A stretch of DNA of 64,000 nt from Gordonia sp. ABSL11-1 (GTDB lineage Bacteria; Actinomycetota; Actinomycetes; Mycobacteriales; Mycobacteriaceae): contig NZ_JASXSI010000013.1 of assembly GCF_030315685.1 (NCBI RefSeq), positions 111,075-175,074 of the forward strand. The letters are read 5' to 3'. A program made the position numbers and the translations under genes. Numbering within the stretch: position 1 is the first letter of the stretch; each line of letters starts with the position of its first letter. The notes below the pieces were generated by a model. The model made no database searches and was not told where the DNA came from. It saw only the letters and a list, made by a program, of their open reading frames with translations. Positions 1-9,354 of the stretch are shown one piece after another.

Positions 1-378
1 GAAGGTGCCGTGGATGTAGCCGGCCCACGCCATCGCGGCGGCATAGGTTCCCGCGATTCGGGCTGCCCGACGCGACGATGACGGGCTGAGGCCGTCGTAC
101 AGACTCCACGCCGACACCACATGTAAGGGGGCTGCCAGCGCTCCGGCGAGCCCTCCCGCCCGCAGGCGATCGGAGGACACGGCCATGAGCGTGCCCGCGG
201 CGTCGTTGAGGTCGGGCTCCTCCCGGAGCAGACGTCGATCCTCCGGCCCCACCCGCCTGCCGAGCATCAGCACGTCACCGACGGCGAAGGACGCCGATGC
301 TGCTGCTCCGGCGAGTGCGGCGGCGGTCGGCGCGGTGGTGCGTCGAACGACGGAACGGATGGTGGTGGTCAGGGCCAC
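1..378 (-). CDS. Partial small membrane protein, C-terminus beyond the window
   Basis: The frame reads from a GTG at 378 to the window edge, so only the first 126 residues are present. A GAGG stretch lies just upstream of the start. Hydrophobic segments at about residues 17-38, 70-90 and 100-126 suggest a small multi-pass membrane protein; between the first two lies a charged stretch rich in Arg and Glu. I do not recognise the family and see no catalytic motif. The coding strand is clear from high third-position GC and uninterrupted hydrophobic pattern, but the function is unknown. Confidence 0.65.
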   Translation of the reverse strand, partial: MALTTTIRSVVRRTTAPTAAALAGAAASASFAVGDVLMLGRRVGPEDRRLLREEPDLNDAAGTLMAVSSDRLRAGGLAGALAAPLHVVSAWSLYDGLSPSSSRRAARIAGTYAAAMAWAGYIHGTF

Positions 379-502
379 GGTGCCTCCCTCGTGTCGAAGT
401 AAGGCCACCCTAACTCGGCGTAGGGGCCCGGCGACAGGGCCGGAACAGACGAATCCGCGACCGTTCCTCCCGAACGGGAGACGAACGACCGCGGATCTCG
501 GT

Positions 503-591
503 TGGCGGAGGATAGGGGATTCGAACCCCTGAGGGCTGTTAACCCAACCCGCGTTCCAGGCGAGCGCCATAGGCCACTAGGCGAATCCTCC
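503..591 (-). tRNA. tRNA-Ser (anticodon GGA), CCA encoded
   Basis: The reverse strand folds as a class II tRNA. The acceptor arm GGAGGAT pairs with ATCCTCC, followed by discriminator G and an encoded CCA (503-505). The anticodon stem CTCGC/GCGGG encloses loop CTGGAAC, giving anticodon GGA for serine UCC/UCU codons. A long variable arm and a T arm with GGTTCGAATCC are present. The serine tRNA next to the aminotransferase gene matches the M. tuberculosis arrangement as I recall it. Confidence 0.95.
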
Positions 592-674
592 AACCCGGCG
601 ATGATAACGGTCCGAGGCGCCCGGACCCAAAACGGCCGCCGTCGGGGTCGGTCGGGGTGGTCGCGACCACCGGT

Positions 675-705
675 TTGTCGATCTGCGGGACCGTGCCGCT
701 ACACT
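675..705 (+). promoter_or_regulatory. Promoter of the SRP RNA gene
   Basis: A TTGTCG (675-680) and TACACT (700-705) pair separated by 19 bp lies immediately before the predicted 5' end of the SRP RNA near 711. The spacing and sequences fit a housekeeping sigma factor promoter. The start point is inferred, not measured. Confidence 0.6.
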
Positions 706-710
706 TGACG

Positions 711-801
711 GCGGATCCCGCGCGGCGTGCATCCTGTGAACTCCCCCAGGGCCGGAAGGCAGCAAGGGTCAACGGGCTCTCTCGGGTGCGCGGGGTCCCC
801 T
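711..801 (+). ncRNA. ffs: Small signal recognition particle RNA (4.5S type)
   Basis: The conserved apical domain is present: GGCCGGAAGGCAGCAAGGG around 750-768, containing the GGAA tetraloop and the asymmetric internal loop bound by Ffh. The flanking strands GGATCCCGCGC and GCGCGGGGTCCCC pair to form the long helix. The RNA scaffolds the SRP that targets membrane proteins co-translationally. Ends are estimated from pairing. It lies between tRNA-Ser and aspC. Confidence 0.93.
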
Positions 802-831
802 ACCACTTGATAACCAGTACCCAGCTTCTGA

Positions 832-2154
<1,323 letters not shown>

Positions 2155-2187
2155 CACCGAGCGTGTGACCGTGACAACCGAACGAGC

Positions 2188-3468
2188 GTGAGGAAGGCGC
2201 GGCCGGCGCTGGTCGCCGTGGGCTTCGCGCTTCTCGGCATCCTCGCGATCTGGCTGCAGAACGTCGTCGTCCCGTACAGCACCCCGTTCTGGGGTCTGTT
2301 CGACAATCAGCTCGACCTCGACGTCTACCGATCAGGTGCGCAGACAGTGCTCGACGGCGGCAGCCTGTACGACGCCAAACTGCTCGGCCAGATGGACTAC
2401 ACCTACGCGCCGATCTCGATCCTGCTGTTCACCCCGTTCGCGTGGGTGTCGTTCGAGTCGGCGCGCATCATCTGGACCGCGGGTATCTTCCTCGCGCTGT
2501 ATCTCGTCGTCATGGTGAGCTTCCGGAGTCTCGGCAGAACGCCGACGTGGCAGTTGCGGATCATCGCCTTGTCACTGGTCGCCGTGTCGTTGCTGCTCGA
2601 ACCCGTGCGCACCACCATCTGGTACGGCCAGATCAACGTGTTCCTCTTGCTCGTCATCGTCGCCGATCTCACCCGGCCCGAGGACAGCCGCCTGCGCGGT
2701 ATCGGTGTGGGCATCGCGGCGGGTATCAAACTGACCCCACTGATCTTCGTCCTCTACCTCGCCCTGGTACGGCAGTGGCGGACGCTGACCGGTGTCATCG
2801 CATCGTTCGTGGCGACACTGGCGATCGGCCTGGTGCTGTTGCCGCGCGAGTCATGGTCGTACTGGACGGGCAAGCTGTTCGACTCGGACCGGGTGGGGGC
2901 CCCGCAGACACCCGGCAACCAGTCGATCCGCGGACTCCTCGCCAATCTCCTGCACTCCGACGACCCGAACGGCTTCGCGTGGCTCGCCCTCGCCCTCGCG
3001 GCGCTGGCGCTGGGCATGTACGCGGCGACGCTGGCCAGCAGACACGGCCAGGAGCTGCTGGCGATCACCCTCGTCGGACTGACCTCCTGCGCGGTGTCGC
3101 CGATGTCGTGGGGCCACCACTGGGTCTGGTTCGTGCCGCTCATGGTGATCGGGGTGCACTGGCTGATGACCCCGAGGATCGGTTGGGTCCGCCACTGCTG
3201 GGTCGCCGGTGGACTCGTCGGGCTGATCCTCGTCGCGTTCTCGTGGCGGAGTTATCTGGCCTATCCGATCTGGTTCGTGAACAAGACGGTGCCGGACGCC
3301 TACCTGACCGGACTGTTCTTCAAGACCGGGATCGTCGGGCTGCAGTGGTTCACCTATTACCCGTACAACGTGGTGTTCCTGGCGGCGAGCATCGCGACCA
3401 TCGCGGTGCTGCGACGACGTGAGCGGACGGCGCCCGAGACACTCGATAGGTCCGACCGGCTGCCGTGA
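2188..3468 (+). CDS. GT87-family polyprenol-phosphate mannosyltransferase
   Basis: A 426-residue integral membrane protein with about ten hydrophobic segments and the DUF2029/GT87 pattern. An early acidic motif (DLDVYRSGAQ, about residues 33-42) follows the first membrane helix, and NVFLLL and LTPLIFVLYL segments follow. Family members in Mycobacteriales (PimE and relatives) use polyprenyl-phosphate-mannose to add alpha-1,2-mannose to lipoglycans on the periplasmic side. Which lipid is modified cannot be read from sequence. The GTG at 2188 is the first usable start after aspC, with only 33 bp between them, so co-transcription is plausible. Confidence 0.8.
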   Translation: MRKARPALVAVGFALLGILAIWLQNVVVPYSTPFWGLFDNQLDLDVYRSGAQTVLDGGSLYDAKLLGQMDYTYAPISILLFTPFAWVSFESARIIWTAGIFLALYLVVMVSFRSLGRTPTWQLRIIALSLVAVSLLLEPVRTTIWYGQINVFLLLVIVADLTRPEDSRLRGIGVGIAAGIKLTPLIFVLYLALVRQWRTLTGVIASFVATLAIGLVLLPRESWSYWTGKLFDSDRVGAPQTPGNQSIRGLLANLLHSDDPNGFAWLALALAALALGMYAATLASRHGQELLAITLVGLTSCAVSPMSWGHHWVWFVPLMVIGVHWLMTPRIGWVRHCWVAGGLVGLILVAFSWRSYLAYPIWFVNKTVPDAYLTGLFFKTGIVGLQWFTYYPYNVVFLAASIATIAVLRRRERTAPETLDRSDRLP

Positions 3469-3473
3469 CCGGC

Positions 3474-3540
3474 CGTCCACATGGGGAATGCCCATCCACA
3501 TGGGCAACAACCACCGTGGACGACAGTCCTCCATGTGATT
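3474..3540. repeat. Intergenic inverted and direct repeats
   Basis: This gap between the mannosyltransferase and dnaX holds the short palindrome ATGGGgaatgCCCAT, a direct repeat of TCCACATGGG, and outer arms CGTCCAC and GTGGACG. The transcript could fold into a compact hairpin, perhaps a terminator without a U-tract. Nothing else was recognised here apart from a TACTCT box (3604-3609) six bases before the dnaX GTG. Confidence 0.4.
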
Positions 3541-3615
3541 GCCGTCGCGCGGTGACGATGAACAGGCCTGTGGGGGAGCGGTCCGGCTGTCGGAGATCGC
3601 CGGTACTCTCGACGC

Positions 3616-6024
3616 GTGGCTCTGTATCGCACCTATCGTCCGGGTACGTTCGCCGACGTCGTCGGCCAAGAGCATGTCACCGACCCGTTGAGTCGCGCGT
3701 TGGACTCCGGTCGGATCAATCACGCCTACCTCTTCTCCGGCCCACGCGGCTGCGGCAAGACGTCGTCGGCGCGCATCCTCGCCCGCTCCCTCAACTGTGT
3801 CGAGGGACCCACCTCGACGCCCTGCGGCGTCTGCTCGTCCTGCACGGCGTTGGCACCGGGCGGTGCCGGCAACCTCGACGTCATCGAGCTCGACGCAGCC
3901 AGTCACGGTGGCGTCGACGACACCCGCGAACTGCGCGACCGGGCGTTCTATGCGCCCTCGGAGTCCCGCTACCGCGTCTTCATCGTCGACGAGGCGCACA
4001 TGGTCACCAACGCCGGCTTCAACGCGTTGCTCAAGATCGTGGAGGAGCCGCCGGAACATCTCATCTTCGTGTTCGCGACGACCGAACCCGAGAAGGTGCT
4101 GCCGACCATCCGTTCGCGGACGCACCACTATCCGTTCCGGCTGCTGGCTCCGCCGGTGATGCGCGGGCTGCTCGAGAAGATCTGTGCCAGCGAGCACGTC
4201 ACGGTCGCGCCCGACGTCTATCCACTCGTCATCCGCGCCGGCGGCGGCTCTCCGCGTGACTCGCTCAGCATCCTCGATCAGCTGCTGGCCGGGGCCGGTG
4301 AGGAGGGCGTCACCTACGACCGTGCCCTCGCGTTGCTGGGCGTCACCGACATCGCCCTGATCGACGAGGCCATCGACGCGCTCGCCGAGGCCGACGGTTC
4401 GCGCCTGTTCGGCACCGTGGAGAGGGTCGTCGACGCCGGACACGACCCCCGGCGATTCGCGGTCGACCTGCTCGAGCGTCTGCGGGATCTCATTCTGCTG
4501 CAAGCAGTTCCGGATGCCGCCGATCGAGGACTCGTCGAGGCGCCGGGTGATCAGCTGCAACGGATGCAGGCGCAGATCGAGAAACTCGGTCCCGCATCGC
4601 TGACCCGGTTCGCCGAGACCGTCCATGCCGCGCTCGGCGAGATGCGGGGCACGACGTCGCCGCGCCTGCTGCTCGAGGTGATGTGTGCCCGTATGTTGCT
4701 GCCGGCGGCCTCGATCGAGGACTCCGCGCTCCTGCAGCGCCTCGAACGCCTCGAGTCCGGTGTCGTGAGGTCGGTGACGTCGACGCGAACAGCCGAAACG
4801 ACGACCGCCGGTGCGGTCGTCGGCCCACGCCCACCGTCGGCGGAACCCGAGGCGCCGCCCAAGTTCGTGCGGCCGTCGCAGCGCAAGGCTGTCGAGGAGG
4901 CCACCCGGGCCGCGGAGTCGACACCCCCATCGCCGGAACCGACCGCGCCGGAACCGACTGCGCCGGAACCGACTGCGCCGGAACCGTCGGCGCCGCAACC
5001 GTCGGCGCCGCAACCGACCGCGCCGCAACCGACCGCGCCGCAATCGACCGTGACTGAACCCACCGCGCCGGAACCGACTGCGGTCCAACCGGTTACGCCG
5101 CCGCTTCCCGCGGCTGCGTCCGAACCCGAGCCGACGCCTTCGCCGGCGTCGCCGACAGAAACGTCTGTGCCCGAGTCGGACACACCGGCGGCGCCTGAGG
5201 AGAAGGCCGCGGCGACTGCACCCCCGGAGCCCGCGGCGCCGAAGAGCGCCCCCGTCGACCGTGCGGGCCGCACACCGACCTCACCGCAGCCACCCGCCCG
5301 GGTTTCCGCGCAGCGCGAGCCGGAACCGGTCTCCGCCTACGACGACGACATCCCGCTGCCCGACGGCCCGACCGACGATGCGCCCTACGACGATCCGATT
5401 GTCTCGTCGGGGCCTGCGCGGGTCGTCGACGAACCGGAGCCGGAACCGGAGCCTTCAGCGGGTCTGGCGGTGGCCGACGTCGAGGCGCGCTGGCCCGACA
5501 TCCGTGCGGCGGCCCGCGGGATCACTCCGGTGCTCGAGGTGATGCTGTCCGGCGCGTCGATCCAGGGCGTGGACGGGCAGACCATCGTGTTCGGTCATTC
5601 CACCGAGATGCTCGTCAACCGTCTGGGCAAGGAGCACGCGGGGAATCTCCGTGCCGCGGTGAACGATGTGTTCGGTCCGGGATTCGATGTGCGGGTCGTC
5701 CATGCCACCGGTCCCGCCGTGCAGACCGCGCCGCAGCGCGGTCCCGCCGACAAGCAGGCGACCCGTCAGCCGCCGAAGCGCCCGTCGTATTCGCGGCCCA
5801 GCCGTGGGCGTGATCAGCCGGGGACGGCGGCCGCCCCGCCGCCGGAGCCGCCGTCGGAACCCGAGGAACCCGAGCCGCCGCGATCCGACGAGGAACTGAC
5901 CGACGCCGAGCGGGATGAGATGGTCGCCGACGCGCAGACCGGCTCACCGGAACGACGACTCGACCCCGATCAGGTCGCGCTGGAACTGCTCAAGGCGGAG
6001 CTGGGTGCGCGGCCGCTCGAGTAG
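3616..6024 (+). CDS. dnaX: DNA polymerase III subunits gamma and tau
   Basis: The clamp-loader ATPase subunit, 802 residues. Walker A GPRGCGKTSS is at about 42-51, the zinc-module cysteines lie at 61-76 (CVEG...PCGVCSSC), and the Walker B/DEAH-like IVDEAHM is near 124-130. The AAA+ and lid domains run to about residue 370. They are followed by a very long Pro/Ala/Glu-rich linker with tandem PEPTA-type repeats (about residues 435-480), then a C-terminal tau-like domain near 610-690. GTG 3616 gives the conserved MALYRTYRP start, and a TACTCT box six bases upstream suggests a leaderless mRNA. The gene ends just before a perfect hairpin. Confidence 0.96.
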   Translation: MALYRTYRPGTFADVVGQEHVTDPLSRALDSGRINHAYLFSGPRGCGKTSSARILARSLNCVEGPTSTPCGVCSSCTALAPGGAGNLDVIELDAASHGGVDDTRELRDRAFYAPSESRYRVFIVDEAHMVTNAGFNALLKIVEEPPEHLIFVFATTEPEKVLPTIRSRTHHYPFRLLAPPVMRGLLEKICASEHVTVAPDVYPLVIRAGGGSPRDSLSILDQLLAGAGEEGVTYDRALALLGVTDIALIDEAIDALAEADGSRLFGTVERVVDAGHDPRRFAVDLLERLRDLILLQAVPDAADRGLVEAPGDQLQRMQAQIEKLGPASLTRFAETVHAALGEMRGTTSPRLLLEVMCARMLLPAASIEDSALLQRLERLESGVVRSVTSTRTAETTTAGAVVGPRPPSAEPEAPPKFVRPSQRKAVEEATRAAESTPPSPEPTAPEPTAPEPTAPEPSAPQPSAPQPTAPQPTAPQSTVTEPTAPEPTAVQPVTPPLPAAASEPEPTPSPASPTETSVPESDTPAAPEEKAAATAPPEPAAPKSAPVDRAGRTPTSPQPPARVSAQREPEPVSAYDDDIPLPDGPTDDAPYDDPIVSSGPARVVDEPEPEPEPSAGLAVADVEARWPDIRAAARGITPVLEVMLSGASIQGVDGQTIVFGHSTEMLVNRLGKEHAGNLRAAVNDVFGPGFDVRVVHATGPAVQTAPQRGPADKQATRQPPKRPSYSRPSRGRDQPGTAAAPPPEPPSEPEEPEPPRSDEELTDAERDEMVADAQTGSPERRLDPDQVALELLKAELGARPLE

Positions 6025-6036
6025 GCGTTCGATTCT

Positions 6037-6073
6037 GTAGTACGAACACGCGGGTAACGCGTGTTCGTACTAC
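6037..6073. terminator. Perfect hairpin between convergent genes
   Basis: GTAGTACGAACACGC (6037-6051) is exactly complementary to 6059-6073 across a 7-base loop. It lies between the dnaX stop and the stop of the converging methyltransferase gene, so it probably serves as a bidirectional transcription terminator. No T-tract follows on either side, which is common in actinobacteria. Confidence 0.8.
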
Positions 6074-6093
6074 GAAATCGGGTAGTCAGAGAG

Positions 6094-7422
6094 TCAGGCG
6101 TCCCACCACGGGCGCAGCGGGAGGTCGTTGCCGCCCTTGTCGTCGAGCTTGGTGGCCAGGACGTGGTGCAGCTGGATGATATCGCGTTCGAACCCGATGC
6201 GGCAGCCGGCCATGTAGAGCCCCCACAGCCGGGCAGTGCCCTCACCGACCTCGGTGACCGCCTCGTCCCAGTGCTCCACCAGGTTCCGGTTCCAGTCCCG
6301 CAGTGTCATCGCGTAGTGGTCGCGGAAATTCTCCTCGTGGACGACCTCCATGCCGCCGATGTCCTGCAGCTTGGAGATGATCTTGCCCGATCCGGTGAGC
6401 TCGCCGTCGGGGAACACGTACCGGTCGATGAACGAGCCCGCACGGCTCTTGCTGGAGTTGTCGGGCCGGGTGATGCAGTGGTTCAACAACATTCCGCCGA
6501 CCCGCAACCGATCACGGATGAACTTGAAGTAGGCGGGATAGTTGGCGACACCGATGTGCTCGGTGAGGCCGATCGAGGAGACCGCGTCGAAACCGGTCTC
6601 GGTGACGTCGCGGTAGTCGCTGTGGCGGACCTCCGCGAACTCCGTCAGCCCCTCGTCGACGATGGCCTTCTGTGCCCACTCCGCCTGCTCCGCCGACAAC
6701 GTGGCGCCGATGACATGGACGCCGCGTCGGGCCGCGTAGCGGACCATTCCGCCCCAGCCGCAACCGATGTCGAGGAGCCGGTCACCGGGCTTGAGTCGGA
6801 GCTTGTCGAAGATCAGCCGATACTTGTTCTCCTGGGCGGTCTCGAGTGAGGCCTCCAGCTCCGGATAGACCGCACACGTGTACGTCATCGACGGCCCGAG
6901 AACCCACTCGTAGAAGGTGTTCGAGACGTCGTAGTGATAGTGGATGACCTCGGCGTCCCGAGTCCTGCTGTGCCGCAGCCCCTCCGCGAATCGTCGCCAG
7001 CGGGGCAGAGCCTCCTGCGGGGGCGGGGTGATCGGCTTGAAGTGCTCGATGCCGAGCGAGCGCGCGATGTGGGCCAGCGTCAGCGTCGATGGCCGGGTGA
7101 AGTTGAGGTCGGCGGCCAGGGCGCGCAGCGCGCCATAGGGATCCGCCGGATGTGCCCCGACGAGCTCGAGGTCGCTGGCGATGTAGGCGCGTGCCAGGCC
7201 GAGGTCGCCGGGGGCGGTCACCAGGTAGGTGGTGCCGCGGGGCGTCTTGAGGTCGAGTCCGAACTCGGCGTCGGCCGGGCCGGCCGAGCTGCCGTCGTAG
7301 GCGGTGATCCGAATGGTGAGATCGCCGCCCATCAACGATTCGAAGATCTGAGCCAAGGTCATCTTGCCTGCAGGTGGGGTCTCACCGCCGGCATGAAGAG
7401 GGCTGTCCTTGAATGTCGTCAT
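6094..7422 (-). CDS. Cyclopropane-fatty-acid/10-methylene-type SAM methyltransferase
   Basis: A 442-residue enzyme of the CFA synthase family. The SAM-binding LDIGCGWGG is at 217-225, preceded by the family signature YHYDVSN (162-168) and MTYTCA (179-184). It should methylate double bonds of unsaturated phospholipid acyl chains at the membrane. The start ATG overlaps the stop of the upstream FAD oxidoreductase by four bases (ATGA), so the two are translationally coupled. Methyltransferase plus FAD-reductase pairs make 10-methyl branched acids such as tuberculostearic acid in related genera (TmsB/TmsA, BfaB/BfaA). This locus is syntenic with Rv3720, a paralogue whose product is less certain. 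Confidence 0.85.
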   Translation of the reverse strand: MTTFKDSPLHAGGETPPAGKMTLAQIFESLMGGDLTIRITAYDGSSAGPADAEFGLDLKTPRGTTYLVTAPGDLGLARAYIASDLELVGAHPADPYGALRALAADLNFTRPSTLTLAHIARSLGIEHFKPITPPPQEALPRWRRFAEGLRHSRTRDAEVIHYHYDVSNTFYEWVLGPSMTYTCAVYPELEASLETAQENKYRLIFDKLRLKPGDRLLDIGCGWGGMVRYAARRGVHVIGATLSAEQAEWAQKAIVDEGLTEFAEVRHSDYRDVTETGFDAVSSIGLTEHIGVANYPAYFKFIRDRLRVGGMLLNHCITRPDNSSKSRAGSFIDRYVFPDGELTGSGKIISKLQDIGGMEVVHEENFRDHYAMTLRDWNRNLVEHWDEAVTEVGEGTARLWGLYMAGCRIGFERDIIQLHHVLATKLDDKGGNDLPLRPWWDA

Positions 7423-8858
7423 TGTCGTTTCACCGCTTTCGCATACAGATCCAGCAGACGGCCCCGCGGGTCGTACCGCTTCTTGAGCAGTCGATAGCTT
7501 TCGCCCCCGTAGAGCTCATCGAACTCGTCCGGGGAATAGAAGGATTCCGAATAGAGCGATTTGTGACCGTCGAGCGCGGCCACCTTGCGTTCGATCAGCT
7601 TGTTGGTGTGTCCGGGATCGCCGGGGGTGACGGGGACCGCGGACCAGAAGCCGACGTTGACGTAGGTCTTCCGTGGCTCCAGCGGATACAGGGGCCACGG
7701 CCGGACGCCGTCGGCACCGTCGAGTGCCGGCTCACGAAGACGCAACGGGCACAACCAGATCGGTTCGATCGGGATGGTGTCGAGGAACCACTGCACGTAC
7801 TCCGTGGTGTTCTCGAGGGGTACCTCGATGTCCTGCACGACGCGCTCGGACGGAGGTTCGCCCTTGCGCGCGTTCAGTTTGTCGCCGATGTTGTACCGGT
7901 GATCGAGCGCGATGAGCTTCCAGTAGAAACTGCTGCGCAGGTACTTCTTCGGCCAGAGACGTCGGATGCCTGGATTCTGTGCGCCGAACGCACGTGAGCA
8001 CCAGAACCAGTCGGTGTCCCAGCGCCACAGGTAGTCGTGGATCGTCATGCGATCGCGGGTGATCCCGGAGGCGTGCTGGATCGACCGGTAGTAGATGTCC
8101 ATCCCCGTGTAGTCGCTGACGCCGGTTCCCCCGTCGATCCGGCGGCCCCGGCCGGGCTCGTCGGTCTGGCGACCGAGGGTCAGATAGGACTCGTCGGCGG
8201 TGAACACCACGCCGTCGAGATAGTCGACGCGTTCACCGTCGTACTCGCCGTCGGCGACGATCGTCTCCATCGTCTCCTGCAGATCGGCAATCCGGTCAAA
8301 GCGGACGTGGCGCAAGGCAACATACGGTTCGACGGACTCCAGTTCGATCGTGAGCCGCACCGAGTAGCCGAGGGTCCCGTACGAATTGGGGAAACCGAAG
8401 AACAGCTCGGCGTTCTCGTTCGTCGGTGTCGCGGTGATGATCTCGCCGTCGCCGGTGAGGATGTCGATCTCGAGCACGGACTCGTGCGGCAGGCCGTTGC
8501 GGAACGACGTGCTCTCGATGCCGAGCCCGGTCACCGCGCCACCGAGCGTGATGGTCTTCAACTGCGGCACGACCTTCGGCGCGAGGCCGTACGGCAGAGT
8601 CGCGGCGACCAGGTTCTCGTAGGTGCACATCCCGGCGACATCGGCGGTCTTCGCGTCCCGGTCCACCGAAATCACCCGGTCGAGGCCTGACACGTCGAGA
8701 CCGGGATGCGGGTTGTCGGCGCGCTTGCGAAAGAGATTGGAGGTCTTCTTCGCCAGACGCACCGTTGCACCGGGCGGAATGGCCCGGTAGCTGGAAAGGA
8801 GCGTCGCGACACCCTCGTCGAACGCCTGCGCCCCCATCTCCAACCGCTCCGAGCTCAC
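7419..8858 (-). CDS. FAD-linked oxidoreductase (DHCR24/BfaA-like)
   Basis: A 479-residue protein with an N-terminal FAD_binding_4 (PCMH-type) domain over about residues 40-190, including GLDVSGLDRVISVD, the ADVAGMCTYENLVA block and the GGAVTGLGIES loop. The C-terminal half carries many Trp/Tyr residues, like the DHCR24-like reductases. It corresponds in position to Rv3719. Co-translation with the downstream CFA-type methyltransferase suggests that it reduces the methylene intermediate to a methyl branch on a fatty acyl chain. That role is inferred from the pair, not from a diagnostic residue. It is transcribed divergently from the SRPBCC gene, with a 58 bp spacer. Confidence 0.8.
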   Translation of the reverse strand: MSSERLEMGAQAFDEGVATLLSSYRAIPPGATVRLAKKTSNLFRKRADNPHPGLDVSGLDRVISVDRDAKTADVAGMCTYENLVAATLPYGLAPKVVPQLKTITLGGAVTGLGIESTSFRNGLPHESVLEIDILTGDGEIITATPTNENAELFFGFPNSYGTLGYSVRLTIELESVEPYVALRHVRFDRIADLQETMETIVADGEYDGERVDYLDGVVFTADESYLTLGRQTDEPGRGRRIDGGTGVSDYTGMDIYYRSIQHASGITRDRMTIHDYLWRWDTDWFWCSRAFGAQNPGIRRLWPKKYLRSSFYWKLIALDHRYNIGDKLNARKGEPPSERVVQDIEVPLENTTEYVQWFLDTIPIEPIWLCPLRLREPALDGADGVRPWPLYPLEPRKTYVNVGFWSAVPVTPGDPGHTNKLIERKVAALDGHKSLYSESFYSPDEFDELYGGESYRLLKKRYDPRGRLLDLYAKAVKRQ

Positions 8859-8916
8859 TTGGATAGCCTAGGACGAGAGTTTGCCCCCCGCCAATCAGTT
8901 CAAAGGAGTACCCACC

Positions 8917-9354
8917 GTGGGTCAGGTTTCCGCAACGCAGTCCGTCGACATCGCCGCAGCACCGGACGTCGTGGTGGCGGCGTTGGCCGACTACAACGAG
9001 GTGCGTCCGGCGATCCTGCCGTCGCAATACCGCGACTACGCCGTGATCAGCGGCGGCAACGGCGATGGCACCGTCGTGCACTGGATCCTGCAGGCGACCG
9101 AGAAGCGTCAGCGCGACGTCAAGGCGACGGTCTCGGTTGTCCCGGACACGGTCACCGAGAAGGACGAGAACTCGTCGATGGTGACGAGCTATGTCGTCGC
9201 GAAGGCGGGCTCGGGCAGCCGCGTCACCACCACGACCACCTGGACCGGTGCCGGTGGCATCGGCGGGTTCTTCGAGAAGACCTTCGCGCCGAAGGGACTC
9301 AACCGCATCCAGGCCGAGCTGCTCGGCAATCTCAAGAAGCGTCTGGAGAGCTGA
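8917..9354 (+). CDS. SRPBCC (START-like) domain protein, Rv3718c type
   Basis: A 145-residue single-domain protein. The pattern SVDIAAAPDVVVAALADYNEV followed by repeated beta-strands and a C-terminal amphipathic helix (AELLGNLKKRLES) fits the polyketide-cyclase/START superfamily, which binds hydrophobic ligands in a deep cavity. GTG 8917 was chosen because AAAGGAG (8902-8908) is ideally spaced. Position matches Rv3718c. The ligand is unknown; the adjacent fatty-acid-modifying operon makes a lipid-related role attractive but unproven. Confidence 0.8.
   Translation: MGQVSATQSVDIAAAPDVVVAALADYNEVRPAILPSQYRDYAVISGGNGDGTVVHWILQATEKRQRDVKATVSVVPDTVTEKDENSSMVTSYVVAKAGSGSRVTTTTTWTGAGGIGGFFEKTFAPKGLNRIQAELLGNLKKRLES

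Noticed and set aside
2851..5088. Long minus-strand frame (745 codons) opposite dnaX
   Set aside because: It is the low-complexity mirror of the GC-rich dnaX and mannosyltransferase genes, with Arg/Gly repeats and no domain features. DnaX motifs on the plus strand are decisive.
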